A stretch of DNA of 64,000 bases from Panicum virgatum. Lineage: Eukaryota; Streptophyta; Magnoliopsida; Poales; Poaceae. The notes under the pieces are model-generated. The model searched no databases and was not told the origin of the DNA. It saw nothing but the letters and a program-made list of their open reading frames with translations. Below are positions 35,182 to 48,100 of this stretch, one piece after another (the stretch's first letter is position 1; the number at the start of each line of letters is the position of its first letter). The stretch spans positions 15,804,782 through 15,868,781 of the forward strand of contig NC_053139.1 in the NCBI RefSeq assembly GCF_016808335.1, read 5' to 3'. The position numbers and the translations under genes are program-made.

Positions 35182-36262
35182 GACGGCGCAGCTAGAATCA
35201 CGTCGACCGGCGTCATTGAGCTGACAAATGATATAGCCCGGATCAAGGGCCATGCAGTTTACCCATCTCCACTGTGCTTCCGCCTGTCCCCTGATGGCAT
35301 GGTGCAGTCCTTCTCTACCTCCTTTGTGTTTGGTATTCTCTCTTCATTTGGCGACATAAGGGGCCATGGCTTTGCCTTCTTCATCGGCCCAAGCAATTAT
35401 TTCACTAAAGCTTTTCCAATCCAATTTTTGGGGCTTTTCAACTCCATAAACAATGGCAGTTCGGTCAACCAAATCTTTGCAATTAAGCTTGACACCATCC
35501 AAAATACTGAGTTTGGGGACATCGACAACAACCATGTTGGAATCGACATCAACGGCCTCAACTCTTTGAGATCCAACACAGCTGGTTTCTACAATAACAG
35601 TAAGAATGGCATGTTCACAAACCTACCCCTCATTGGAAGTGGGCCAATCCAAACTTGGGTAGAGTATGATGGAAACACAACACAGATCAGTGTGACCTTA
35701 GCTCCTCATGGCATGGGAAAACCTATGAGGCCAAACCTCTGTTTAACCTTCAACCTCTCCACAGTTCTAAAAGAGGAATCATACATTGGCTTCTCGTCTT
35801 CGACAGGCTTAACCACTGGGCACCACTCTAACTGATGTGTTTTCCTTTGGCATTTTCATTCTTGAGGTTACCTGTGGAAGAAAGGCAATGACTGAAGACA
35901 CCCAAAACCGCCAGGTCATGTTGGTCGATTGGGTGATTCAGAACTAGAATAAAGATTCACTCCTTGATGCAGTGGATACCAAACTCCAAGGTAACTATGA
36001 TATTGATGAGGTATTCCTTGCATTGAAGTTAGGGTTGCTGTGTTCTCATCCATTTCCATATGCAAGACCCAACATGCGGCAAGTTCTGCAGTATCTCGAG
36101 GGTCATGTGCCACTATCAGAGCTACTACCAGCACACTTCAGCTTTCATATGTTGGCCTTAATGAAGAATGAAGGACGTTGTGGCTCATCCATAGTGTCAT
36201 TGTACCCATCACCAATGATGATGGACGTCGGTTCAATATCCTTTTCTCTTGATGGAAGATGA
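35182..36262 (+). pseudogene. LecRK-B: lectin receptor kinase remnant with two large deletions
   Basis: Near-identical to LecRK-A but lacking the 5' end (fused to LTR at 35182). A second deletion at about 35834 joins lectin-domain text (TTGHH) to late kinase text (TDVFSFGIFILEV), removing about 820 bp: the end of the lectin domain, the membrane segment, and the kinase from the glycine loop through APE. An extra stop (TAG at 35947-35949 where A has TGG) lies in the remaining kinase tail, which runs open to 36262. LTR sequence supplies an open frame in front (from 35062), but it has no signal peptide, so a functional product is unlikely. Confidence 0.92.
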
Positions 36263-36511
36263 TGAAGTAACCTTGTTGTCTTCACCGCCTGCTTTTCTTG
36301 CACATTACGATCCGGGTCAAATACTCAAATATATAATGCGATACCCTAAGGATGTTTATACAACAAATATACACGGTGATAACTTCCATGAGTAACTTCT
36401 TTTGTAATAATGTTTTGCAGTAGAGGATTGTACGTACTGTAGGTACTATTGATCGATGGTATGTAGAGGTACAAGAAAATCAGATTGCTACCACACGACA
36501 TTTTTGTTATG
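36263..36511. other. 3' flank of LecRK-B
   Basis: Copy of 11610-11858. No gene. Confidence 0.7.
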
Positions 36512-36825
36512 AAAAAAAAACTAGACCTACGGGGGGAGACCGCCCCCACGGCATTACACTAAGAAGAAGACCTTCTCACGCAAGTCTAGAAAATCCCCGA
36601 ACCCCTTTCCCACCCATACACAGTGGTTCGTTACCCTTGTGAATGGCCGGATCCCAACTCTGCTTTGGATATGGAACAAGCGAGGGGATTTTTTTACAGT
36701 GCACATAACATACTACGCCACCTCTGGCCAGAATTCGCCCCAGTGGGGGTTGGAACCCTGGGCGGCAGGGTGCCGAGCGCAGCACTCGACCAGTCGGTCT
36801 AGCGCTCGCTGGCATTAGCACATGC
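36512..36825 (-). mobile_element. SINE-like element, duplicated copy
   Basis: Same tRNA-like head, body and T9 tail as 11859-12172, at the corresponding place in the duplication, so it is not an independent insertion. Confidence 0.55.
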
Positions 36826-37993
36826 TAAGCAGCACCGTGTAACTGTGTCTTATTGTTAATGTTACTGCGTGGGAAAGATCAAGGAAAGCAGGAAAGGTAA
36901 TGCAAATAATGCATATTTAGAATTCGTCAAACCAGCAAATTAGCACCTACAAGCTACGTACCCCCTTTTATTGCACACAATGAGCGAAATTGCCCCTTCT
37001 CTCCGTGCACCCCCAAGGCTCAGACCTGCTCTCGTCCATTTCTTCCCGGATAATCGTGAACTCAAGCTATAGACAAGGAAAATAAACAGATATAAGCTTG
37101 TCAATGCCCGAGCTAGCTATCAGCTGTAGCTACAGAAATGATAATTCAAAAAATGGGAAAAGATGGAGCTGGAAGGAAAGGATGCACTAGCTCTTATTGT
37201 GGTGATGGGGGAGGTACATCGATTCCTATTTTTGGGACGGAGTCATCACAGATCTAGGAACTCTAATCAGCCTTACGCCCTTGCAATATATTCTTGAGGT
37301 TTCTGGCTGAAGGGGGTGGCCTGATTGACTAATTAACTTTTTAGTGGCATTATTGATATGCACTTATGCAATATGCATTTAGTTTGATCAACAGTGAGTC
37401 TTTTTTAAGGAATTCAAACCATACATTTGGACTGATTTATAAGAGAACAAGGCCCAACGGCTTCCTCTTATCAATTTTTTGAATGGAAACATTGGAAATC
37501 ATCATGGGACAAAACATTGGTTAGTTCCGGCACTAATAGGATTTCCAGCAGGCCTTCATGAACAGTTTGCTCAGAATGCCTAACAAGGCTGATAAAATCT
37601 GTTTTGCATTGAGGTGTAAGGAAAATGGCCAGCCATTATTTGTGATTTTAGTGATTGAATAATAACATAATCATTGTGACTAATGTGTTTGTCAAGATAT
37701 ACCTTGAAGGTGTTTATAGGTTCCAAAGATGAAATGAAAGCTATTCAACTGGAAGTAAAAAGAAACACTTAGAGAAATTCTATAGTTTCCAAATCATAGT
37801 AACAATTCAGAGAAAATGTTTCTAAGGTGTACAAATGATCGCAAAGATCTAGGAAGAAAAGACCCGCGAAGAAAAAAAAGACAAAACAAGCACAGAACTT
37901 CACCGAAGCATTTGAACAATTCATTCGGTGAGGGGCACAGGAAGCTTCGTATCAATTTGTGACAAGGGCAACAGAAGCAGTAGGTATCGGAAT
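36826..37993. other. non-coding, copy of 12173-12997 with extra blocks
   Basis: Carries about 172 bp (36931-37102) between GTCAA repeats and about 165 bp (37397-37562) that copy A lacks. No gene recognised. Ends at the gypsy insertion site. Confidence 0.6.
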
Positions 37994-40149
37994 TGTGGCG
38001 GAACCACCCAAAACTACTGGGCCCGGGTGCCCTGATCTTTGTTGCTAAGCAACTCTGACCCAAATTGGCACTCTCCGGTAGTTCCTCGAGTGAAGCCTCA
38101 ATAAAAGCCACGCTATTCCAGGATCAGCAGACAACACTCACACGAAGGTGAGCCCAGAGATTACAACACAGAACATTTCATACATTTCAGAGTTTGCAGC
38201 GGAAAAGAAATTTATTACAAACCATGTTCAGAGTAGCGAAGTACTACAGAGTTCCAAACTACACAAATTATTCAAGTGTCATAGTCTTAGCCGAAGCAAT
38301 AAAACATCTAACGAAAGGAAGTGACGTATCGATAAAGCCCGTACGAAAGCGTCACTCAGCGGGAGGGTGGTCAGCACCAGCTGAAGGACCATCCCACTCA
38401 ACAGACCAGCCTGGAGGCCAGGTACACGGCCAAGTAAGACTCGCAAATAGATCTTCGAAGTTAGTACCTGAAAAACAGTGCCACAAGCAAGGCTGAGTAT
38501 ATTAATACTCAGCAAGACTGACCCGTCACCGGATATGGGGTGATTAAAATATGAACATGTGACTGTAACCAAAGTTGTATTTCTTGTTCTAAGGATTCCA
38601 GAACATTTTAGTTTGCATTTTTCTGATTTTTATACAATTTTCTAGGCATTTTTGAAGTTTGCTGTTTTGAAGTTTAAGCACATTTTGCAGTTTGACCCCT
38701 GGAAGTTTTGGTTCTTTTAACTTGGGGTCCCTGGCGGAAATCCAAAATAGGGGAGGAACTGGCTCAGCATTTCCCGGCGATGGGGTTGGCCGGCGGCGAG
38801 GGGAAAGTGGGGGAAAAGGATGAGGAGCTCGAGAGCTACCTTTGGGTGGTTGTGGGAGGAGCGAAGGTGGTCCGCAGCGGCGGCTCCACGGAGAGGGGCG
38901 GACGGCGGCGGGTCTGGTCGCCAGCGGCGATGTTCTAGTGGGGGAAGGAGGGAGCGGACGGGTCGGAGAGCTTCAGGAGGCCGAGAAGCTTCCGTTCTGG
39001 GGGTTGGTTCGTGTGGAGGAAGGCCGGAGATGGGGGCTTCGCGGCGAGCCGAGCTCGGCAGCCATGGCAATGGTGGCTGGGTGCTCTAGGCGCGCGCAGG
39101 AGATGTGGCTCTGCCCTTTTATAGATGCAGGAGGAGGGAGAGGGTTTCCTGGGGGCAAGTTTGCTGGGGAGGACGGTGCTGGGGGAGGCGACCGGGATGG
39201 CGTGGGCACATGGCCAAGGAACGGCGAAGGCCGTCGATGTCGTGGCGAGCAGAGGCGCGTGCCGGGGTGCGTGGCAGCTCGACGCGGAGCCAGGGAGAAG
39301 CGGGCTGGGGGAGCTCATGCTGGGGGAGGTGCGGAGCTAGCAGGGCGCGGCGCGTGGCCGGCCAGGTGGCGCCGGCGGCGTACGGCGGCGTCGTGGGCAT
39401 GGTGCAGGGAGGAGAGAGGTAGGAGATGGAGTGGAGGGTAATTTCGTAAATACATCAAAGTTCCAAAATCATTTCTGTAATTTCAAATTTTCTCACTGTT
39501 CTGGGTCTCAAATGAAAAAGTGTTGAATACCATTCTTGTTCAATTTTTCGAGATCTACAACTTTCGTGTTATGCATTTTTTCATTAGAGCAATGGTTTGA
39601 GAGTTATTTAATTATTTCAAAAACTGTCATTTAAAGTACTTATCATTTCATGTGAATTTTGGCACTTTTACTCCTAGGCTTCAACTAGGTTTTTGTTTAA
39701 CATGACATGGTGAATATGTCTATTCATTTTCATATGCATGTTTGTATTGTTTTGAAAGTTATTTCAATTTCCTTGCCACTAGAAATTGAACTCTTGTTGA
39801 TTTAATTTGTTTGAATTAGTAGCTCTTCACAAATCAAAGAATGGTTCCAATAATCATTTCAACTGATGGTTTTCCATTTTAAATTTGATTTGCATAGAAA
39901 GTTTATAGCTCATTATGAAAGGTGTATTTTATTGCCTTATTTACCACACATGTCAAGTCAAGTTTAAAAAGGGTATCAATTATTGTTTTTTTTTCAAACA
40001 CATTGCACTCAAACACATGCACACATACATTTACACACAAGTTTGCAAGTACTAGACATAGGATTCTTATTTAAGTTTTCTTAGCTCATTTGTATGTGAA
40101 ATTATGTTAATTGACTGGCTTTGGTTAAACTGACACCAGAGGTGTCACA
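37994..40149 (-). repeat. 3' LTR of the Tekay-like element, shortened
   Basis: 2156 bp against 4492 bp for the other LTR. Text jumps at about 38537, from GACCCGTCACCGGATAT to GATTAAAATATGAACATGTGAC, omitting about 2.3 kb. Minus-strand TATA box TATAAAAGGGC near 39112-39124. The GC-rich block 38700-39440 lies downstream of it in transcription. Confidence 0.9.
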
Positions 40150-40420
40150 GCCTACCCCCTTAAAAAGAATCTCGTCCCGAGATTTAGGTGAATAAACTAA
40201 TTGTGGCAAGTGTGTGTATCTTTGGGGTGGCGAAACCAGAAGGTACACATGATCACCAACTTCGAGTTCCAAGGGTTTTCTCTTTTTGTCAATATAACTC
40301 TTTTGGTTAAAGTGTGTGGCTCGAAGATTTGCTTGTATTATCCATATTTGTTTACTCTGCCTTGATTACCAAGTCTGGTCCAATATGTTATGGTCTTTGG
40401 TTTGTGACCAACTCAAAGGA
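40150..40420 (-). pseudogene. gypsy integrase C-terminal remnant
   Basis: On the minus strand, near 40310-40220, one reads KPLELEVGDHVYLLVSP, and just before the LTR SRDEILFKGVG, the usual end of Tekay/Del-type gypsy polyproteins. Upstream to about 42100 the coding sequence is unrecognisable, so most of pol is deleted or replaced. Confidence 0.75.
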
Positions 40421-42218
40421 GAGCCTTTGATCATACAAAGCCTTGATTAGTGCTATTTTTAGACTTGCTTAATAGCTGGGTGAGAACTCTACTAAAAACG
40501 GGCATTTGTCTTCATGGTTCTCATACTGAATGATGTAAGATCTTAGCATGTCTTTTAAGATTCGGTCCACTTTTCAGTTTGACATCGGTTCCAGGATGAT
40601 GAGCTGAACTTCGGATCAGTTTGGTGACAGGAGAAGATTGCAAGGGATTTCCCAAAAGTGTGCTAGGAGTTGAGCGTCACTATTGGAATTAATTGTATGT
40701 GGTGCGATATGTAGACCACAATGTGATCAAGTTGAATACCGGCACACTTCTTGGTAGTATGAATAGTGTGTAATTGAAGAAAAGGTGTTGGTTGTCGATA
40801 ATGATCCATATGGAATTAGGCCTTGGAGAGGTGCTTGGCAAACCAATCATGAAATCCATAATCGGCAAAAATTGGAGTGTAACGGGTATTTATAAGTGGT
40901 CTCGGTATAGCATTAGGAGATATATTCAGCGAGAAATTTGCCTAGGGTCTTGATATACTTTGTTAATACCCAAGTGATTGGAAAGCTTTGGAAAAAAGGT
41001 GACCTATGAAGAATTGGTTTTCTGACATCATGATTCAGTTAATCCACTATGGAGATTCAAACCATACAACTCTATCCTTGTCGCAGTAAGCTTCTCCACT
41101 CTTTAAGAGAGCTTGTACTTGATGATTTTCGCAGGACAGATTCTGAGTAGCTGATAAAATTTAGCATAACTGATGAATCCAAGGTCGAAAAATTCTCAAA
41201 TTTTTACTGGTGCTGCCTAAGATAATTGTGATCATTTCTTCTAGTCAACTCCAACTCAGAAACAGAGCTTAGGAGAGTCAAATCCTTATGTGTTTGCAGG
41301 AAGGTTGACCCAGATTTCAGACTGAACAGAGGGCTAGTATTTTGACTGTAAGAACCAAACCACTTGAAACAAAATTCTCAAACAATTTCAGTACCTTCTA
41401 GACTCAGTTAGCCGCAACGTTCATGCTGAACATTTTCTCAGTAAAAGCGTTTAAGTGGGTCGAAAAATTCATGTGGCCAGACTGCTACAAGTTGACAGGA
41501 TCATAGGGGTTTACCAAAAGACTGAATTTTGAGGGTTAAAATTCTACAAAAATTTTCAAAATTTTACAGAAGTAAGGAGATTTGTTTTACTACATTTGGT
41601 TCCACAGGATCAACTTATTTTGAGGTAGTTGATCAGGTCTAAAAATTTGGGTTTCTCTTCTGTACCTGCCGGTCCACTTATATCTGACAGCTTTCTAGTA
41701 TGGAGATCTTATTTTTCGGTAGCAGCAAACTTTTCTCAAGACATTCTTGTGCAAGGTGGATTTTATTCGATTGAGTTGGTACTTCATTGGAGAGAGATGC
41801 ACCATTGTTCAAAGTCGTGACGTATTGTGGAAATACCAACATATCATTTTTTTTCTGGTGTGTTGTGGCAATGCAGATATGTGGTTAAATGAGTTAAAGC
41901 ACCCATGGGATATAAGTTTGGGTCGATGTAATATACGGATACAATGACCCATACTCCTAAGAAATATGCACACGGATTGGTGCATTTGTCCTGAGGTAAG
42001 CTAGTGGATGTGCGGTTCATGGTGTGATGGTACACATGGTTTATGCACATAATGTGGTACACACAAGTGTGCTGAGTATGTGCGTGGGCATGCGTTGCAC
42101 ATGTTGCAATGCAGTGTACTGACCAAGAAAGTTATGTAAGTTCTTTATATTTCTGTTGACCTTCATGAATTTCTTCAAGAGTGGTGAAATTGATCCTTCC
42201 TTGTTCGACCTGATCAGC
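40421..42218. other. unrecognisable internal region of the Tekay-like element
   Basis: No long frame on either strand and no RT motif found. Phrases such as ATTCTCAAATTTTTAC and GCAACGTTCATGCTGAAC recall the 43100-44300 repeat array, so this may be a spread-out relative of it. Confidence 0.5.
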
Positions 42219-42925
42219 CTATTTCTTGCGCTCATCCCGCAATCTTTTGCGCATGCTTTTATTTGTTTGGCTAGAATCTTGGTCCTGATTTTGCTGTGTG
42301 GCTTGAGGGCATCTTCGAGCGAAGTGGGTAGGACTTCTACAGATGAAACAACGGTTCGTCTCACTCGGACCACTGTGCTGTTTGCATTGTGAGGATGTCA
42401 TCACTGGCATATCTACTGAACCATTCTCGGGTATAGTGCACCTAGCTAGGTCCATGGTTTCACGGACAGGCGAGCGAGTTCTTACTCTTAGGATTGTGTT
42501 GGCAGCAATAGCATTGCGGATTTGCCTTTTACCATGGGGAACGAATTTTGTGCATGTAATTTCCCATCCAGTCAAGTCCATATTGCTTGAGCCATGCTCG
42601 GGGGTCAGACACTTTACTTGGTCATCCTTAAGTTTCATCGGAAGTTGTGATGGCGGCATTAAGGAGTCCGAGTGAACATCCTTTATTTCTTGTGTCTCTT
42701 CATGGAGCTCTTGATAGTCTGCAACTAGAGATTGGTGGACCTTGTGCCATCTAGTTGAAAGTGTTGCTGCTGCAGAAAATGAGAAATCGCTTGATGTCCC
42801 TGAACAAGTTGTCGAAGCAACTCATTTTGTGTGGCAAGTAATTCCTCAAGGCCGGGTGGTGGTGGCTGCGATCCGCTACCACTAGCACCGAAATTATCTA
42901 GAGTACTATGGGTTGCTCTCACCAT
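42219..42925 (-). pseudogene. gypsy gag remnant with zinc knuckle
   Basis: Start ATG at 42925 gives a short N-terminus (PPPPGLEELLATQNELLRQL, stop at 42725). A second frame, 42659-42219, ends in a zinc knuckle CFICRSPTHFARRC followed by a Gln/Lys-rich tail. The large conserved gag domain that should lie between is missing. Position next to the 5' LTR on the minus strand agrees with gag. Confidence 0.75.
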
Positions 42926-43099
42926 CTGAAATATATGAGTTCAAGCATCAGCGATATGATTCGTATAGCTTCCAAGATGCAATGACAAGTGTGCAACACA
43001 ATAGAACACAACTAATGATGTGTAACCAGTTTGTGCAGCGTTAGTCATTACAAAGAAATTCGTAACTTTCTTTTGGTTCATCAAAACTTTCTGAAATTT

Positions 43100-44300
43100 T
43101 GACAGCAACTAAATAGTTTCACGTGCTACATCTTTGGTAGTCAACTCAGAGGCTAATTCTAAGAGTAAGATGGTCGAAATTGTCCATTACTACACCTCTG
43201 GTTTTCTGAACAGAGTCTCTGTATTTAGGCCATAACTCCGACTATATACATCTAATGAAGTTGAAATTTTGTAGGCATGTAGCTTAGGATGTTTGGAGCA
43301 ACTTTGGTATTCAACCCCAAAGCTAAAACAATGGTTAAGATGGTTGAAATATTCGGTCTTTGCTTCTCTGTTCTGGCTGTTTTCAGCAGGCCGGGCAATA
43401 GTGTTTTGCCTATAACTTGGAGTATACTAGTCCTAAGAAGTTGAAAATTTGTGAGAACCTAGATCATGTAATTTGTGACACCTTTGTTATTCAACTCACA
43501 GCTAAGAAGAGTCATCTACAAGGGTGAAATTTTCAGCAATATCTCGTGGGATTTAGACTAGACAAAGAGAGTTCAAATGTTCCGGAAGCACCCTTAGAGT
43601 TTCATAACTCGAAATTTTAGGGGTCCAAATTTTTTGAAATTTTTCTAGGACATGTATTAAGTAATTGTGCACAACTTTTCTAGTCAAGACTAAGTCTAAT
43701 TAAAACCTTATGATGGTCTTTTCCTTAAAAGTTTTCCTCACTGGATGTCCAAGAAATTCAGCAAACAGAGAGCTAGTCTTTTCTTCACCAAAGACAATAT
43801 ACTTGGTCAAAATTCTCAAAATTTTACAGAAGATGCCCAAGGTAGTGAGGAACATTTCATCTAGACAACACTAAGGCCAGTTCAGATCCTAACAAGGTGA
43901 TATGCTCAAGGTTTGGAAGTGATGTCAAACTAGAAAACAGATTGTCCAGAGAAAGAGTAATTTGACCATATCTACCAAACCATTCAGCAAAGATAATTCA
44001 AAATTTTACAGTGAGTTCTTTATTAAGTTACCTACAACTTTTGTGTTGAACGATTTTTTAGATGAGCAACTTAAGATTGTCGAAAAAATTCACTTTGTAC
44101 AGACTTCTCAAAGCTGACAGTTTTACAGAGGATCGATCTAAGTTCAAAAACATCAAGCTAGGAGGATTCAAAAATTCTCAAATTTTTACAGTAGTTTGGT
44201 GATTTAGGTAGATTCATTTCATCTTACTGACACAACTTGATTTGAGCAAATCTTTATATCTTAAAAATTCGAGAAAGCCAAATTTTCCAGAATTTGCAGA
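43100..44300. repeat. array of about 181-bp diverged units in the gypsy 5' internal region
   Basis: A TAGTCAACTC / TATTCAACTC anchor with nearby ACAACTTT or ACATCTTT recurs at 43141, 43311, 43491, 43684 and 43865, and weaker forms at about 44054 and 44230 (spacings 170-193). Most units also carry GAAATTTTGT or CTCAAAATTTTACAG text. Identity between units is low. Confidence 0.6.
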
Positions 44301-45109
44301 CTGTCTAGATGATCCTTGAGATTGTGTTTTAACTTTTTTTTATTACGATTTCTTCCAAAGGTTTCTTTGCTGATAATTTGAGAATGAATGCAGATCTTAA
44401 TCGTCCTCACCAAGAAAAGAATTGCCAAGTAACCTTGGTCTTACGTGGTTAGCTTCGGTGGCATACATAATACGTCTCTCGCTATATAGCTACTCGATAT
44501 AGATATCTAGCCTAGGATTCGATTTCGAGTTAGCGTACCTGCAGAAGATTGACAGTATATAAAATGAACCTTTCTTGCCAGCACTCATGAAAGCGTTCCC
44601 ATTCATTACCGATCACTATAGAACCGGCATCCATACAATTACCGCCGTATGGACAACGTTAAGCATACGTCATCGAAATAACGTATTGACTGAGTACCGT
44701 CTTCGACGGGGAATTGAATTCCAATTTCGAACCATTACTCCCCATATAATCAACCGAAGTTGGTATATGGGCAGCAGCTCAAGTAGGCCACTGCTTGAGC
44801 TCCAGCGTTCGGCTCGCATCACCGACGGGAAGGTCAGACTCCCTCAGCTGACTGAGTAAGCATACCTCCGCGGCGATGATGTAGTTGCATAATTTAAATT
44901 GCGGAATTTAAATACTGAAAAGTAATGTGCTGGAAGTTAGCCATAAATATAAGCCACCTGATTATACCCATAAGATCCCCTAGGGCTTTACGTCCTAGAC
45001 TTGTCCTTGGAGATCCTAAACTCTTTCAAAAACTTTAGTAGTTTTGAAGTCAAGTTTTAATTTGTTGTTTTGAAAACCGAGGCTGTCATCTCTGGTAGGC
45101 TGTCTGCGA

Positions 45110-45121
45110 GCTCTGATGCCA
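45110..45121 (-). promoter_or_regulatory. primer binding site of the Tekay-like element
   Basis: Minus-strand TGGCATCAGAGC next to the 5' LTR (which ends at 45124), one base different from the initiator tRNA-Met match used by the copia element. Confidence 0.8.
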
Positions 45122-45123
45122 GC

Positions 45124-48100
45124 TGTGGCGGAACCACCCAAAACTATTAGGCCCGGGTGCACTGATCTTTGTTGCTAAGCAACTCTGACCCAAATTGGCA
45201 CTCTCCGGTAGTTCCTCGAGTGAAGCCTCGATAAAAGCCACGCTATTCCAGGATCAGCAGACAACACTCACACGAAGGTGAGCCCAGAGATTACAACACA
45301 GAACATTTCATACATCTCAGAGTTTGCAGCAGAAAAGAAATTTATTACAAACCATGTTCAGAGTAGCGAAGTACTACAGAGTTCCAAACTACACAAATTA
45401 TTCAAGTGTCATAGTCTCAATGGAAGCAATAAAACATCTAACGGAAGAAAGTGACGTATCGATAAAGCCTGTACGAAAGCGTCACTCAGCGGGAGGGTGG
45501 TCAGCACCAGCTGAAGGACCATCCCACTCAACAGACCAGCCTGGAGGCCAGGTACACGGCCAAGTAAGACTCGCAAACAGATCTTCGAAGTTAGTACCTG
45601 AAAAACAGTGCCACAAGCAATGCTGAGTATACTAATACTCAGCAAGACTGACCCGTCACTGGATATAACATAGTCCGATAACTAGACATGCAAGGCTTTT
45701 TGGTTGGTGGGGTTTGTTTTGCCAAAAACGCCACTAAATGTTGATCCTTATTTTCAGATTTTATTTAGCCATCTTCCATTTGGATTAACCATTCTAAGTT
45801 TGCATCTAACTCTACACAAACATGGTAGAGCAACCATTTAATCAACCAGCAGTATTATCATCTTCATGTTCCACTTGTTACTCTGTGTGACCGAAAACAT
45901 TAAGCAATCTCATGCCGTGAGAGGCGGACGATTCTGAATCGAATTTCAACCTGGCCAGGGGAACCTAGACCACACGTATGGGAACCAAGTCACCCACACA
46001 ACTTTTCCCCTTTCTTTCCAGTCCGTGGATCCGGAACACCCTCCCCGACTACAGAGCCCGACGTCTCTGCACCCGTACGTCCGGACAAAAAAATAAATCC
46101 TACTTCTACCAAGAGGGTGCGAGATCATTCCACTCGCTAGTCCAATCAGGTACTTCAGCTTACCGATTACCATATTTCTCGGTATGTGGCTAGTACTTTC
46201 AAACGCTTAACGAAATGAGCCACACACCACGACCTTAACCATTTTTGACTATACCAGCGGGGTGTCACAACTATACAACCCCGCCCGTTGTCCTTATATT
46301 TCAGCAGGAATTAAAGTCAGTCAACTCCTATAATCTCGCGAAAGGCAGGAAACCTCTCGACTTTTACTGTACCTAGTTAGCGGGGCCACTAGTCGAGAAA
46401 AAGATCCGGATAACAAACATAGGTACCTAGGAGTCATGCTCCTAAGGTTTTCGATCAACTCCTAGAAAACGTAAATGCGCAATAAAATTATTACAACATA
46501 TACAAATAGTTAGATGAATATAATGCGTAAAATACTGGGATTATGCACCGGGGCTTGCCTTCTTGGGCACTGTTCAAAAGTAGCCTTGGGCTCTTCCAAA
46601 CATTGGTTCGGGTCTTGTTTCAAGTCAGTATAATTAAGAGAGACACTCTCCGGAGTGGTAGTATTCGCGGGCACCAATTCGTAATCACCGTCGAGTAGAT
46701 TTACCGTTTCTATATGCATGCAGAAATGATATTGTTACAACAAGATATAACATATTTCTTCTCTTCACTATAAAGTTGTAGTCTAGTATAGCATGTGTTT
46801 GTTGTGGTGGTCTTAGTTAACTTTATTTTCTGGGCAATCGTTTATAGAGTAGTTCTTAAATTCACTTTACTTCATAAAAGAGTTGTGTGGTTTGGTTTTC
46901 ATTTTTATCATTAAAACATAGTATGCTTTCACTATTTCATAGCAACCAATTTACTCATGAGCTAGTGACGAAAAACTAAAGTAACACAGATCCCAAATTT
47001 TAACATCTATGGTATAAAATTCAGCATCTAACCATAAAGCAATTTACCATTACTATTCATGTAAGTAGATTACTCTAGTTGCTTCACCTTTTTGCATAGA
47101 ACGTTTCACATGGGTTCTGGTGCTACAAATTTTAAGGGAGTATCTACAAAGCATTTACTCAGCATTGAAATTTTCCTAGATTTTATTCACTTATACAGCA
47201 GAGGTGATAAAATGAACAAATTTAGCAAGCTATTAAATAAGATTAATTCTACAGAGAGTTATACTAGGGATATGGTTCTCAAATTTTTACCAGAGCCTAA
47301 CAATAGACTAAACATGCTTCAGTAAAATTTTCAGTCATTATGTCTAGAAGATAAATTACTCATGCATTAAACTAGATATGAACATGCATATTCATTTGGA
47401 CTTTAATATGACTAGTAATACATGTGAAACTTTTACCATAGCTAGTAATCATTCTAACTAGTAACTTATCCAAATATGAAGACCATATATGACTGATTTC
47501 TTCCAGAACAAAAATAGTAAAACTAAGCATGATATCTCAAGCATGGATTATAACTGTAAGAATATTCAGTAAATGGTGCTCAAACTTTGAAGGAATGGTT
47601 AAAAGATTAAACCAAAGTTCCAGAAATAAACCTAGATTTTTCTAAGCACAGGAACTATATATCACAAATAAAGCCTACTTATCAAGCATTAATTCAAATA
47701 TATAGTTAGACTGATCTAAAATTTCTCAAACTTGCTCAACAGTAAGGTTTTGGTGACATTCATACAAGGAAAAAGTTTCATACATAGAACCTCATTATTT
47801 CTACCAGCATTAATACATGAGCAATACTAGTAGATTTAGGAATCTTGGAACTTTGACCTAGTTAGTTGTGTCACAAGGCATTCAAATTTTTACCAGGGAC
47901 TACAAACATTGCAAGACATCAGCTAGCCAAAAACCAACTATGGTTACTGAGCACAACACCTAGAACAAACATAGCCCATTTAATCTAATCATTTTCTTAG
48001 ATTAAAATAAAAGCAAAATATGAACATGTGACTGTAACCAAAGTTGTAGTTCTTGTTCTAAGGATTCCAGAACATTTTAGTTTGAATTTTTCTGATTTTC

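Noticed and set aside
38717..39070. 117-aa open frame on - in the Tekay-like LTR, kept at the same length in the other LTR (48186-48539)
   Set aside because: By eye at least ten amino-acid changes separate the two copies over 351 bp, with few silent changes, so there is no sign of protein-level selection. GC-rich LTR sequence easily stays open.
38842..39441. 199-aa Gly/Arg-rich open frame on + (also 48311-48796)
   Set aside because: Opposite strand of the same GC-rich LTR block. Composition only, no domain.
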